A stretch of DNA of 64,000 bases, taken from the NCBI GenBank assembly GCA_027066365.1, contig JAMONV010000004.1, positions 1 to 64,000 of the forward strand, read 5' to 3'. The DNA is from Flavobacteriales bacterium. Lineage in GTDB: Bacteria > Bacteroidota > Bacteroidia > Flavobacteriales > Flavobacteriaceae. The notes under the pieces were generated by a model. The model worked only from the letters and a program-made list of their open reading frames with translations, made no database searches and had not been told where the DNA came from. Positions 1-7,169 of the stretch are shown piece by piece (position 1 is the stretch's first letter; each line of letters begins with the position of its first letter). The position numbers were made by a program, and so were the translations under genes.

Positions 1-1
1 A

Positions 2-50
2 GATTTTCATCCTCCTGCGTGGAAGGCGCCAATCGCGGGAGGGGAAAATC
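2..50. repeat. Inverted repeat / hairpin at window edge
   Basis: GATTTTC at 2-8 is complementary to GAAAATC at 44-50, and CCTCC at 11-15 pairs with GGAGG at 38-42. It lies just upstream of leader copy 1 but has no equivalent before copy 2, so it belongs to the unseen upstream locus or to a longer form of the element. It could be the terminator of a gene to the left, but no T-run follows on the + strand. Confidence 0.4.
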
Positions 51-60
51 GAAGGCTTGG

Positions 61-260
61 CCGAGCCGAAAAGCAAATGCCCGCCGGCAAAATAGAAAGC
101 CGCAGCGAGGCAAAACGACACACCGCCCCTTGGGAGGCGGAAAACAACCGGACACGCCGGGCGCGTGGAAATGCAATAACCGCTCATCGAAGCGGAAATT
201 TACCCAAAGCCGCCCGGAGAGGAGGGGTAGCAAGTATCGGAAAATTTGTTTAATTTTAAA
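61..260 (+). repeat. GC-rich hairpin-dense leader element, copy 1
   Basis: This 200-bp block aligns without gaps to 3911-4110, with about 17 mismatches counted by hand. It is far more GC-rich than its surroundings and carries short stem-loops: TGCC/GGCA at 78-89, CCGCC/GGCGG at 123-140, CACGC/GCGTG at 153-167 and CCGCT/AGCGG at 180-195. The last stem, perfect in copy 2, is degraded here (TTTACCC at 199-205 against GTATCGG at 234-240). It ends in an AT-rich stretch 20 bp before the ATG of a lipoprotein gene. It is most likely a structured 5' leader RNA or a dispersed repeat that carries the promoter. An open frame crosses it but looks non-coding. Confidence 0.75.
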
Positions 261-279
261 AAGTTAAAAAATTAAAGCC

Positions 280-1128
280 ATGAAAGTTTTAAACCTGAAA
301 GCAGTTAGCGTAATATCATTATTCATATTTGTTTTATTAGGAGTAACGCGATGTAATAAGCATCCGGAAGCTGAAATGTCTTCTTTGGAAAAATCAAAGG
401 AATCGAAAGTAGTTCATGTTTTGGAAAAACCAACTCCTTTTCTGGATCGTATTATACTGCCTGTAGGAACTCAGTGGGAAAAAATTAATGATTCGGAAAT
501 AGTTTTTACACTGCCTGACGATTTCCGATTTTTATTGGTGGATTCTAAATCTCAAACTTTTAGGATTGACAGAGTAGGAGGGTATAGATGTGATTGTTCG
601 GCAGGCGGAGGTTGTATTCCTTTTCACAATAGTGAACTTGGTTTTGGATGTCTTCACGGAAATTGCAGTGGCACTTGCGAAGGGAAACCCACAAAAGGAG
701 ATGAAAAGTATTCCATCGAGGGTATAATCTACATCCCGAACAATGAACTCGCTTCCGAAGTGCCATATAAAGCTCAACTTACTGGTCTTGGTAAAGAATG
801 GTTTTTTAATATACCGGAAGTAAAACAAGAAATTGTGAATTCTTATCAATTCTTGTTTAAGCATATACCATTTCCACATAACATGAATGTGGAACAAATT
901 ATACAAAGCCCTGATTATGATTTGGTTAAAGTTTATATGTATGGGGTGGAATTTGCAATGGTGGTTCCTCGAGACAAAAATTTTGAGAAGTATTTGGGCA
1001 GGATTGAAAAACCTACAGGTTGCGATTGTAAAAGCGGAGATAGTGGATGTGAATTCAGGAAGGCGGGAATGTTGGGTTACAAGGTTTATTACTGCACCGA
1101 AGGATGTAGCTCCTGTGAACTTAAGTGA
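280..1128 (+). CDS. Cys-rich secreted lipoprotein with two six-Cys modules
   Basis: The 282-aa product is unrecognised. It has a lipoprotein signal peptide (hydrophobic residues 9-21, lipobox ending GVTRC, Cys25) and should be a surface or periplasmic lipoprotein. The mature part holds two related modules, each starting CDC: cysteines 104, 106, 112, 124, 129, 133 and 248, 250, 257, 272, 276, 279, both ending in a C-E-x-K motif. This indicates an internal duplication and probable disulfides or metal binding. It sits 20 bp behind leader copy 1 and upstream of a beta-propeller and a CxxC lipoprotein. The frame ends at TGA 1126-1128, but recognisable coding continues in the same frame to 1215, where a terminator follows at once. 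The original gene was therefore probably 280-1215. Confidence 0.7.
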   Translation: MKVLNLKAVSVISLFIFVLLGVTRCNKHPEAEMSSLEKSKESKVVHVLEKPTPFLDRIILPVGTQWEKINDSEIVFTLPDDFRFLLVDSKSQTFRIDRVGGYRCDCSAGGGCIPFHNSELGFGCLHGNCSGTCEGKPTKGDEKYSIEGIIYIPNNELASEVPYKAQLTGLGKEWFFNIPEVKQEIVNSYQFLFKHIPFPHNMNVEQIIQSPDYDLVKVYMYGVEFAMVVPRDKNFEKYLGRIEKPTGCDCKSGDSGCEFRKAGMLGYKVYYCTEGCSSCELK

Positions 1129-1215
1129 TTATTGTATAATACCGGAAAATACGTTTTTATCTATAAAAACCAATCCGGAGACGTTGTGCGAGTATATACA
1201 TACTGGAACAGTTGA
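1126..1215 (+). other. In-frame continuation of the Cys-rich gene beyond a TGA
   Basis: After TGA 1126-1128 the same frame stays open for 28 codons to TGA 1213-1215. Its end, VFIYKNQSGDVVRVYT, resembles the C-terminus of the cassette-2 lipoprotein, YLILKDLEGNIVAVYT, in 7 of 16 positions. A hairpin follows the first stop (CCGGA 1142-1146 with TCCGG 1174-1178, and GTTTTTA 1153-1159 with TAAAAAC 1164-1170). The terminator lies 4 nt after the second stop, not the first. A nonsense mutation, a sequencing error or stop readthrough would all fit. Selenocysteine is conceivable but unsupported. Confidence 0.55.
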
Positions 1216-1218
1216 CCG

Positions 1219-1257
1219 AAAAACGTGGGGACTTAAACTCCTCACGTTTTTATTCTT
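1219..1257 (+). terminator. Rho-independent terminator after the Cys-rich gene
   Basis: AAAAACGTGGGGA (1219-1231) pairs with TCCTCACGTTTTT (1239-1251) with one G-T wobble and is followed by a T-rich tail. It separates the Cys-rich gene from the propeller gene, so the small product may be made at a higher level than the downstream genes. Confidence 0.75.
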
Positions 1258-1269
1258 TATAAAACCGAT

Positions 1270-2394
1270 ATGAGACCAATCAAATACCTTCTAATCGTCT
1301 TTCTCACATATCTTATCCAAGCTTGCCGTGAGAAAAAAAATTCTCCTCTGGCATCTTCTTTGGTAATTGAAGACAGCATTCATTTGCCTCTGCGTTTCAA
1401 ACCTTCATACAAATATATCAATGCCGCAAAAATACACGACCGGGAATATATTTGGGTTGCCGAACCCTTAACCGATAAGAAAATTTACTTCTTCGATACC
1501 CAAGGAAAGCCGGTGGACACCATACATTTGGATAGAATTATGAATATACTTGGTGGCTATAACGAAAACTTAACACTAGAGCCGGGCCAAACCATTCTTT
1601 ATACGCCCAAACAAATTATTTTTCTTGATAATGAATCAAAGGATGTACTGAAAATCTTCAATGTGGACAGTTTGTTCGGGAAACAAAACGATGTTTACAT
1701 GTTCAGTCATAAATTATTGAAAAATTTTAATAAACCTTCCACTTCATTTCTCTTGATTAATTTGTGGTGGAGAAAATTCAAACAAAGAAAAGTGCTGGAC
1801 GGAGAATATTATAAAATCCAGCATACGAAACCGATTTTTGTTATTTTAGACAAAAAAACGGGAAAAATTATTAAACGTTATGCCGTGCTCACCTGGTTTA
1901 ATCCTGAACCTTATAATGCTTTTCATACCTTTGATATGAAAGTTTGCAACGACGGTAACATCGCCGTATTTACGCGTTTTTCCGACACCATATATTTTTT
2001 GGATACGATACATTTCAACCTTTCCCGTAAGCTTCCGGTAAAAAGTAACAGGGTTTCAACAAAGGCTCCCATGCTCCCCGTGGATTACGACAAACCGATT
2101 ACCTACCACTTGGGCGTTCACGGAGGTATTATTAATCTGTTTTATTCTCCCTCAAAAAAGCTATATTACGTCATCGTCGCCGATGACTTGGAAGATCTAA
2201 AGCTGAAAAACCGTGAAAAACAAGATTTTGCCATAATGGTTTATGACACTCTATTCAGGAAGAAACAAGAATACATTGTAAATGCATCGGAATATGAAAT
2301 GTTCCATACGTTTGTAACGGACAAGGGGCTTTGGCTTATGAAAAATAACAAAAATTATGACAAAAAAGGTATTTATCTTCATCTGGTTCATTAG
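1270..2394 (+). CDS. Beta-propeller lipoprotein (DUF4221-like), cassette 1
   Basis: The 374-aa protein has a lipoprotein signal peptide (lipobox IQAC, Cys19). The body is made of repeated beta-strand stretches typical of six-bladed propeller lipoproteins of Bacteroidota; DUF4221 is the nearest family I can suggest. It is a clear paralogue of 4567-5688. Shared blocks include NPVDT/KPVDT near residue 80, the APMLP-x2-Y segment near 270 followed by an H-G-x-I motif, and a YY-V core near 305. Its last 38 nt overlap the start of the CxxC lipoprotein gene, suggesting translational coupling. Bacteroides BF3164-type propellers accompany small secreted Cys proteins (NVEALA), so a partner role for the upstream Cys-rich protein is plausible but inferred. 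Confidence 0.7.
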   Translation: MRPIKYLLIVFLTYLIQACREKKNSPLASSLVIEDSIHLPLRFKPSYKYINAAKIHDREYIWVAEPLTDKKIYFFDTQGKPVDTIHLDRIMNILGGYNENLTLEPGQTILYTPKQIIFLDNESKDVLKIFNVDSLFGKQNDVYMFSHKLLKNFNKPSTSFLLINLWWRKFKQRKVLDGEYYKIQHTKPIFVILDKKTGKIIKRYAVLTWFNPEPYNAFHTFDMKVCNDGNIAVFTRFSDTIYFLDTIHFNLSRKLPVKSNRVSTKAPMLPVDYDKPITYHLGVHGGIINLFYSPSKKLYYVIVADDLEDLKLKNREKQDFAIMVYDTLFRKKQEYIVNASEYEMFHTFVTDKGLWLMKNNKNYDKKGIYLHLVH

Positions 2395-2824
2395 TGCCGT
2401 TTTTCTTTTCGATTGCAGAAATAATAACTTGAACGATTCATCCCCTTACCGGCATTATGAACATCTGTTGACCAAAGAACTCTCTCTTTCCGATTCCGTC
2501 AAAGTCATCTATGTTTTGTCGGACACTCAATGCTATGCATGCAATATTAAATTCGCCAAATTGATTGAACAAGCGGGAAATGATGCCTCGGCACTGCTTA
2601 TTATCAATGTTCCGCAAACATTTGTGGACATCGGTCCGTTTAGGCGGTTCGATAATGTGGTATTTAACTTTCATAAAGAAGATACGTTTTTTAACCGATC
2701 CAAAATAATTTACCGGAACAAGTGCCATATTCGGCATATCATTCCGGTTGAAGCCCGAACCATTCGGCACATAGAAAGCGATTTTCCCCGAATATTCTTA
2801 CCAGGAAAACTTTCGGATTTTTAA
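2357..2824 (+). CDS. Thioredoxin-like CxxC lipoprotein, cassette 1
   Basis: The 155-aa protein has a lipoprotein signal peptide (lipobox LFDC, Cys20) and a short alpha/beta domain. A beta strand (VKVIYVL) leads into Cys59-Tyr-Ala-Cys62, the position of a thioredoxin-fold active site. It is shorter than TlpA/ResA (about 170-200 aa) and lacks an obvious cis-Pro segment, so redox activity is inferred. It is paralogous to 5651-6100, sharing FH-x-EDTFF, the SKIIY/TKIIY core and I-x-P-x5-R-T near the C-terminus. It starts 38 nt inside the propeller gene in the other frame, exactly as in cassette 2. A role in disulfide handling of the Cys-rich neighbours is a reasonable guess. Confidence 0.65.
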   Translation: MTKKVFIFIWFISAVFLFDCRNNNLNDSSPYRHYEHLLTKELSLSDSVKVIYVLSDTQCYACNIKFAKLIEQAGNDASALLIINVPQTFVDIGPFRRFDNVVFNFHKEDTFFNRSKIIYRNKCHIRHIIPVEARTIRHIESDFPRIFLPGKLSDF

Positions 2825-2849
2825 AAACAAATAAAACTAATTTTTTCGT

Positions 2850-3164
2850 TTGACTTATTTCGTGGAGCAACGAGGAAATGAAATTTACGCTTACGACTTC
2901 ATCACCGGTGAAAGCTTTCAAGGCAAAATTTCTTCCGCTCAAGCGCGTGCCGGGCAAGGACAAAATATTTCCCCGGATTTGTTATCTTTGATAAATGAAA
3001 ACCCGGATGGCACGGCGGCGAAAATAAGAGCAAAATTTCGGGGATGGAGTTGTAGTGATAATATTTATATGGTTGCACCGGGAGATTGCAGGGCTTATTG
3101 TTGCTATTATGTTATGTATGTAAAGATAGGTTGTGATAATGCACATGGAGTTGATTGCCCGTAA
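2850..3164 (+). CDS. Cys-rich small protein, start uncertain, possibly 5'-truncated
   Basis: The open frame follows the CxxC gene by 25 nt and has no early ATG. It must start at TTG 2850 or a GTG about 12 nt later, or has lost its 5' end. There is a TAA in frame only three codons before 2850, so no signal peptide is encoded. The C-terminal 40 residues carry six cysteines (68, 80, 84, 85, 95, 103) with many Tyr and Gly. This resembles in style the Cys tails of NVEALA-type exported peptides and the six-Cys modules of the first gene. I do not recognise the family. Confidence 0.45.
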   Translation: MTYFVEQRGNEIYAYDFITGESFQGKISSAQARAGQGQNISPDLLSLINENPDGTAAKIRAKFRGWSCSDNIYMVAPGDCRAYCCYYVMYVKIGCDNAHGVDCP

Positions 3165-3177
3165 AAACAATTAACAA

Positions 3178-3882
3178 ATGAAACTTATCGGACTTTTGAT
3201 TGTTTATTATATTGCTTATGAAGCTTTCTCCCAAAATGATTCCGTAAGAACTGTTCCGTTGCAGGAAGTTAAAATTACATTACATGCTAAAAAAAAAGAA
3301 AAAGTTAAATTTCTCCCATCGACACGTTATGTGGGCAGTGAGCTAATTGTTCCCGGGAACGAGATTTTAACTTGTATTTTTCCCACATCCAAAACCAAAG
3401 GAAAACGTTTGACGGAAATTTCCGTGAAAATGAAAAAAGAATTTTTCCCTTCGAAACGGACAAGACAAATTATGCAGGAATTAAAGAAAAAATATGTTGC
3501 TTTGGTTCGGGTGAGAATTTATTTAAAAAATAACGGTAAAATACTTCCGGTATTCGTTTCGGATACGCTTGAATTACATTATCCTAAAGATAGAATTATT
3601 TCTTTGGATGTTTCAAACGAGTCACTTTATTTGGACGAAGACGGGATTTGTATCGGATTGGAATTAATAGGATATCGCAATTTTCCGGATCATAGTATAA
3701 TTAAGAGGTATCCCTTAAGGGTTTCACTGACAGGAAGGAATTCACCTTTTTATCGACAGCAAACCTACATTCGTGAATCCATTAACGGAATGCCTGTACC
3801 GCTACAAAAGCATTTTTCGGATAAAAAAATTCCGAAGAAATATTCGGTGCGAAATTTGTCTGTTGCTTTTACATACCAATAG
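3178..3882 (+). CDS. Secreted protein of unknown function
   Basis: The 234-aa protein has a cleavable-type N-terminal signal (hydrophobic residues 3-18, then SQND). The rest is beta-rich and basic. A motif near residue 155 (L-D-E-D-G-I-C-I-GLELIGY) resembles the C-terminal region of Bacteroidota proteins with a carboxypeptidase-regulatory-like domain, where a similar G-L-E-W/L-I-G strand occurs. No catalytic motif is visible. It starts 13 nt after the Cys-rich ORF and ends 28 nt before leader copy 2, so it is the last gene of the first cassette block. Confidence 0.55.
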   Translation: MKLIGLLIVYYIAYEAFSQNDSVRTVPLQEVKITLHAKKKEKVKFLPSTRYVGSELIVPGNEILTCIFPTSKTKGKRLTEISVKMKKEFFPSKRTRQIMQELKKKYVALVRVRIYLKNNGKILPVFVSDTLELHYPKDRIISLDVSNESLYLDEDGICIGLELIGYRNFPDHSIIKRYPLRVSLTGRNSPFYRQQTYIRESINGMPVPLQKHFSDKKIPKKYSVRNLSVAFTYQ

Positions 3883-3910
3883 GTTCGCATATACCTTGTC
3901 AAAGGCCCGC

Positions 3911-4110
3911 CCGAACCGAAAAGCAAATGCCCGCCGGCAAAATACAGTGCCGCAGCGAGGCAAAACGACACACCGCCCCTTGGAAGGCGGGAATCACCCG
4001 GACACGCCAAGCGCGTGGAAATGCAATAACCGCTCATCGAAGCGGAAACCGACACAAAGCCGCCCGGAGAGGCGGGGTAGCAAGTGTCGGAGAATTTGTT
4101 TAATTTTAAA
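3911..4110 (+). repeat. GC-rich hairpin-dense leader element, copy 2
   Basis: This is the better-preserved copy of the element at 61-260. Stem-loops on the + strand are TGCC/GGCA 3928-3939, TGCC/GGCA 3948-3962, CCGCC/GGCGG 3973-3990, CACGC/GCGTG 4003-4017 and CCGCT/AGCGG 4030-4045. A two-part stem follows, with CCGACAC 4049-4055 pairing perfectly with GTGTCGG 4084-4090 around an inner CCGCC/GGCGG (4060-4075). Most differences from copy 1 fall in loops or linkers. It ends in the same AT-rich tail, 11 bp before the ATG of the next lipoprotein. The string of hairpins suggests a structured RNA or a dispersed repeat family. Confidence 0.75.
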
Positions 4111-4121
4111 AACAGAAAAAC

Positions 4122-4514
4122 ATGAAAAGATTAATTTGGATTATGTTTCTAACGGCTCTCTTGAATTCCTGCGCCAAGCAAGAACCTATGCCGGAAATTA
4201 AATCCGCTCCTAATACGGCGGCAAAAATCGATCCGCCCGAAAGTATGTTCAATGCAAAGTATTATGATCATGGAGGGAATGATATTGGTTGCGACCCAAA
4301 TGAAAGTGTCGATTGCGTTATTTTGGATCCCATTGAGATTACGTTGAAGGAAGACGGCGGTTTGCCTGATTTTGTGGATGATCTTTTTGTAAAAGCCTAT
4401 GAGAAAGGCGAATTGACTGCGGAAATAACCAAAAACACTCAATCGGGTTATGATTATCTTATCCTTAAAGATTTAGAAGGGAATATTGTGGCGGTTTATA
4501 CCAACCAGAAGTAA
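4122..4514 (+). CDS. Small lipoprotein, cassette 2 counterpart of the Cys-rich protein
   Basis: The 130-aa protein has a lipoprotein signal (lipobox LNSC, Cys17) and a short mature part with a GCD...VDC pair (Cys57, Cys65). Its last 20 residues resemble the sequence found beyond the TGA of the 280-1128 gene, which ties it to the same family although it lacks the two six-Cys modules. It starts directly after leader copy 2 and is followed by a terminator-like hairpin, then the propeller gene. Function is unknown; the position suggests it is the variable cargo of the cassette. Confidence 0.65.
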   Translation: MKRLIWIMFLTALLNSCAKQEPMPEIKSAPNTAAKIDPPESMFNAKYYDHGGNDIGCDPNESVDCVILDPIEITLKEDGGLPDFVDDLFVKAYEKGELTAEITKNTQSGYDYLILKDLEGNIVAVYTNQK

Positions 4515-4518
4515 GGTT

Positions 4519-4556
4519 TAAACCACGGGAAAATTCTTTTCATGTGTTTTTTTTAA
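4519..4556 (+). terminator. Probable terminator between small lipoprotein and propeller gene
   Basis: An imperfect hairpin (CAC...GAAAA, loop TTC, TTTTC...GTG, about 4523-4546) runs into a tract of eight T. It sits where cassette 1 has its stronger terminator, 4 nt after the stop codon. Confidence 0.5.
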
Positions 4557-4566
4557 TTTTCTTAAA

Positions 4567-5688
4567 ATGAGTGCGAAATATTTTAGGTTTTTTACAATAA
4601 TTATTTTGATTCTTTTTCTTTTTTCGTGTCACGATACGAAAAAGACAAAAGAAAACGGGAGGCAAGATTTTATACGTATAAAAGACAGTTTGGTATTGGA
4701 TATTCCGTTTTTACCGAGGAGTAAATACATTTACTCTACCGAATGGGACGGAAAAGAGGCGCTTTTGATCATTGAACCTATGACATTAAAAAAGATTTTG
4801 GTTTTCGATATAAATGGGAATCCGGTGGATACGGTGGACATTTCACACATGGTAAATCGTCTTAAAGGTCAATTCGAAAATATGTCTGTGTTTTCGCGCG
4901 ATAGCATTTTATTTTATACCTACGCGCAAATCATAATGTCCGACAGCCATGGCAAGGTTTTCAAGTTATTCAACCTTAAGGATATGTTTAATGATGAATG
5001 GTATTTTTTTTTGAATTATTTTATTGAACATAACCTTCAACGAACATCTTTTTTGATTTCGAACTTGGGATGGTTGGGCAAAAGAAAAGGCAAACGTGGC
5101 GACAGTATTGATTTTAAAAGATTTAAAAAACCCGATTTAGCTATTATTTCCAAGGGAGGACGAATAATCAAAATACTTTCTTATGACGAATGGTTCAGCG
5201 ATCATCCGTTTTATGAAACTAGCACCGCTAATATAAAAATTTGCAGGGACGGACACATTCTATTGTGGATACCTTATACAAATAAATTGGTATTTATGGA
5301 TACGATTAATTTTGAAATGGAAAAGAAATGGAAGATTCAATCCGAAAGTGTAAAAAGCTATGCGCCAATGCTTCCTCCGGGTTACAAAAAGAAAACAACC
5401 TACTATAGAGCTACTCACGGAGCGATCAACGACATTGAATATAATCCCAAGGAAGAAAAATATTATGTTTTGGTTCAAGATTCCGTTCCCGGTCTGGATT
5501 GGAACAGAAGAAACGAAAGAAAATATGCACTTTTAATCTACGATAAGCAAGGAAAAAAACGCGAAGAAAAAATCATTCCTGCAGGGAAATATATTCCTTA
5601 CGCGAATTTTGTCTCCGATAAAGGGTTCTGGATTTTAAGAAAATACGACTATGACAAGAAAAAACTTGTTTTTGATTTGGTGGATTAG
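4567..5688 (+). CDS. Beta-propeller lipoprotein (DUF4221-like), cassette 2
   Basis: The 373-aa protein is paralogous to 1270-2394 and almost the same length. It has a lipoprotein signal (lipobox LFSC, Cys21) followed by a Lys-rich linker and repeated beta-strand blades. The region near residue 273 (APMLP-x2-Y) and the HGAI motif after it match the paralogue, as does the YDKK motif at the C-terminus. The two sequences are otherwise strongly diverged, unlike the nearly identical leaders upstream. The end overlaps the CxxC gene by 38 nt. I see no catalytic residues; propellers of this type usually act in binding or recognition at the cell surface. Confidence 0.7.
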   Translation: MSAKYFRFFTIIILILFLFSCHDTKKTKENGRQDFIRIKDSLVLDIPFLPRSKYIYSTEWDGKEALLIIEPMTLKKILVFDINGNPVDTVDISHMVNRLKGQFENMSVFSRDSILFYTYAQIIMSDSHGKVFKLFNLKDMFNDEWYFFLNYFIEHNLQRTSFLISNLGWLGKRKGKRGDSIDFKRFKKPDLAIISKGGRIIKILSYDEWFSDHPFYETSTANIKICRDGHILLWIPYTNKLVFMDTINFEMEKKWKIQSESVKSYAPMLPPGYKKKTTYYRATHGAINDIEYNPKEEKYYVLVQDSVPGLDWNRRNERKYALLIYDKQGKKREEKIIPAGKYIPYANFVSDKGFWILRKYDYDKKKLVFDLVD

Positions 5689-6100
5689 TTGGATGGTATT
5701 GGTTGCTTGTAATCATTCGGGATCAGAATACCGGAAATACAACCGAATGCTAGGAGAAATTATAGGCGACAAGCCGGTTAAGGAAGTTTATGTTTTGACG
5801 GCAAATCATTGTTATGGATGTAATGTGATGTTTGCCCGTTGGTTGGAAGATAAAGTTCGGGACTCCGCATCGTTGATAATTATCAACGCCGAATTGAGTC
5901 ATTTGGATTTAAGTGCTTTTCTTCATCAACCCGGAGTTTATTTTAGGTTTCACCCGGAAGATACTTTTTTTCAGTCCACCAAGATTATATATTGGAAAGA
6001 CAATCATATGGAACATATTACCCCTATCAATGTCAGGACGGTTCGTTTACTGAACAAACCCGATTGGATGCGACAAAGCGGATATGAATTAGAATTTTAA
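5651..6100 (+). CDS. Thioredoxin-like CxxC lipoprotein, cassette 2
   Basis: The 149-aa paralogue of 2357-2824 has a Trp-rich signal peptide and lipobox LVAC (Cys20). The putative active site is Cys54-Tyr-Gly-Cys57, after the strand VKEVYVL. The block FHPEDTFF and the following TKIIY strand are shared with copy 1. It begins inside the propeller gene with an overlap of 38 nt, the same as in cassette 1. The CxxC at the end of a strand and start of a helix supports a thioredoxin-like fold, but the domain is small and a conserved cis-Pro is not evident. Confidence 0.65.
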   Translation: MTRKNLFLIWWISWMVLVACNHSGSEYRKYNRMLGEIIGDKPVKEVYVLTANHCYGCNVMFARWLEDKVRDSASLIIINAELSHLDLSAFLHQPGVYFRFHPEDTFFQSTKIIYWKDNHMEHITPINVRTVRLLNKPDWMRQSGYELEF

Positions 6101-6475
6101 AATTTAATGATTTTTTCTTCGAAATATACAGAGCAAGGGCTAGTGTTAACCTAAAATCCTTCAAAAATTTCATCCACCGGAAAATGCCCGGTTCACGCCT
6201 GCCCGAGCGGGGTGTGAATATGAGGAAAAATACCGGTAAATTATGTTTTTTCTGCATATTGTTTAAGCACCTGATTCAAAAAAAAAAATTTATCAACTTA
6301 ACATCATATTGCAAAATTCTTTAGCGATAATAAAATAAAAGCAGGTTTTTTAGTATCTATATTGAAAAATGTGCAATTGTCGTTTTCTAATCTTAATAAA
6401 AAAATAAAAAATTATGACAAATCTCATGTTTCAAAAAAGGTTGTATATTTGTTATCGAAATCCAATAACCGGTAT
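6101..6475 (+). promoter_or_regulatory. Intergenic region with hairpin and crp-type gene promoter
   Basis: No gene is supported here. TTCACGCC (6192-6199) pairs with GGTGTGAA (6211-6218), a GC-rich hairpin in AT-rich DNA that may end the cassette-2 transcript, though no T-run follows. TATATTTG at 6444-6451 is a perfect Bacteroidota -7 box (TAnnTTTG), 24 nt before ATG 6476. This supports that ATG over the upstream TTG at 6362. Confidence 0.5.
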
Positions 6476-7162
6476 ATGAAAAACTGTAATTTATGTTTAA
6501 TACGGCATTTGAATGCCATGAAAGAACTCTCCAAAGAAGAACTCGACCGGATTTCCGCGTATAAAAAAGTGCAACACTATCAAAAAGGCGACCAATTGCT
6601 GCGTGAAGGGCAAAATACGAACGGCATTTTTTGTATCATGTCCGGTAAAGGAAAATTGACACGTTATAATTCGTTAGGCAAAGAACAAATCGTTCGTTTC
6701 GTGAAATCGGGCAATTTGATTGGATATCGCTCTGCCATTAGCAACGAACCGGCAAGTTTAAACCTAACGGCTTTGGAAGAAATGACGGCATGTTTCATTC
6801 CCAAGGAAGCCTTCGACGAAGCTTTGGACAACCGAAAATTCGCACGCAGAATCATGGAAATGTTGAGCGAGGACTTGAAACAAGCCAATATGTTTATCGC
6901 CAATTTATCGCAACACACCGTGAAAGAACGTTTGGCGGATACCCTTTTGCATCTGGAAGATGTTTTTGGCACCGACAAAGAAGGAAATATCAATATAGCT
7001 CTTTCGCGCGAAGAATTGTCGAGCATCATCGGAACCGCCTCCGAATCGGTTATTCGCGTGTTATCGGCCTTTAAAAAGGAAGGCATTATATACACCAAAG
7101 CCAAAAAAATCAAGTTATTGGATAAAATTCGCCTGAAACAAATAGCGGAAGGTATCGAATAA
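6476..7162 (+). CDS. Crp/Fnr-family transcriptional regulator
   Basis: The 228-aa protein has an N-terminal cyclic-nucleotide-binding-like beta-roll (about residues 20-140, starting near the motif [10 protein letters not shown]) and a C-terminal winged helix-turn-helix. The recognition region contains [19 protein letters not shown]. Cys4 and Cys7 near the N-terminus recall the Cys pair of Bacteroidota Crp/Fnr proteins, but the four-Cys set of true FNR is not present. The ligand is unknown. ATG 6476 was chosen because a promoter lies just upstream and family alignment starts there. panB follows after 7 bp and is probably co-transcribed. Confidence 0.85.
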   Translation: MKNCNLCLIRHLNAMKELSKEELDRISAYKKVQHYQKGDQLLREGQNTNGIFCIMSGKGKLTRYNSLGKEQIVRFVKSGNLIGYRSAISNEPASLNLTALEEMTACFIPKEAFDEALDNRKFARRIMEMLSEDLKQANMFIANLSQHTVKERLADTLLHLEDVFGTDKEGNINIALSREELSSIIGTASESVIRVLSAFKKEGIIYTKAKKIKLLDKIRLKQIAEGIE

Positions 7163-7169
7163 AACTCCC

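Noticed and set aside
19-267. Open frame across leader copy 1 (and 3773-4201 across copy 2) as a conserved basic protein
   Set aside because: The frames agree only because the leader copies have no indels. Composition is Arg/Lys/Pro/Gln-rich low complexity, differences cluster in hairpin loops, and the second frame runs into the signal peptide region of the next gene.
1126-1178. TGA as selenocysteine with a SECIS hairpin
   Set aside because: The hairpin loop (TCTA) lacks the features of a bacterial SECIS and no sel genes are in the window; kept only as a remote option.
887-1273. Overlapping ORF of 128 aa
   Set aside because: It is a shadow frame of the Cys-rich gene and the terminator; the composition is not protein-like.
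6192-6218. Third, degenerate copy of the leader element
   Set aside because: Only the GC-rich hairpin character and a few bases (GCGGGGT) recur; no alignable length.
6362-6475. N-terminal extension of the Crp/Fnr gene from TTG
   Set aside because: It contains a perfect -7 promoter box and low-complexity Asn/Lys; the family starts at ATG 6476.
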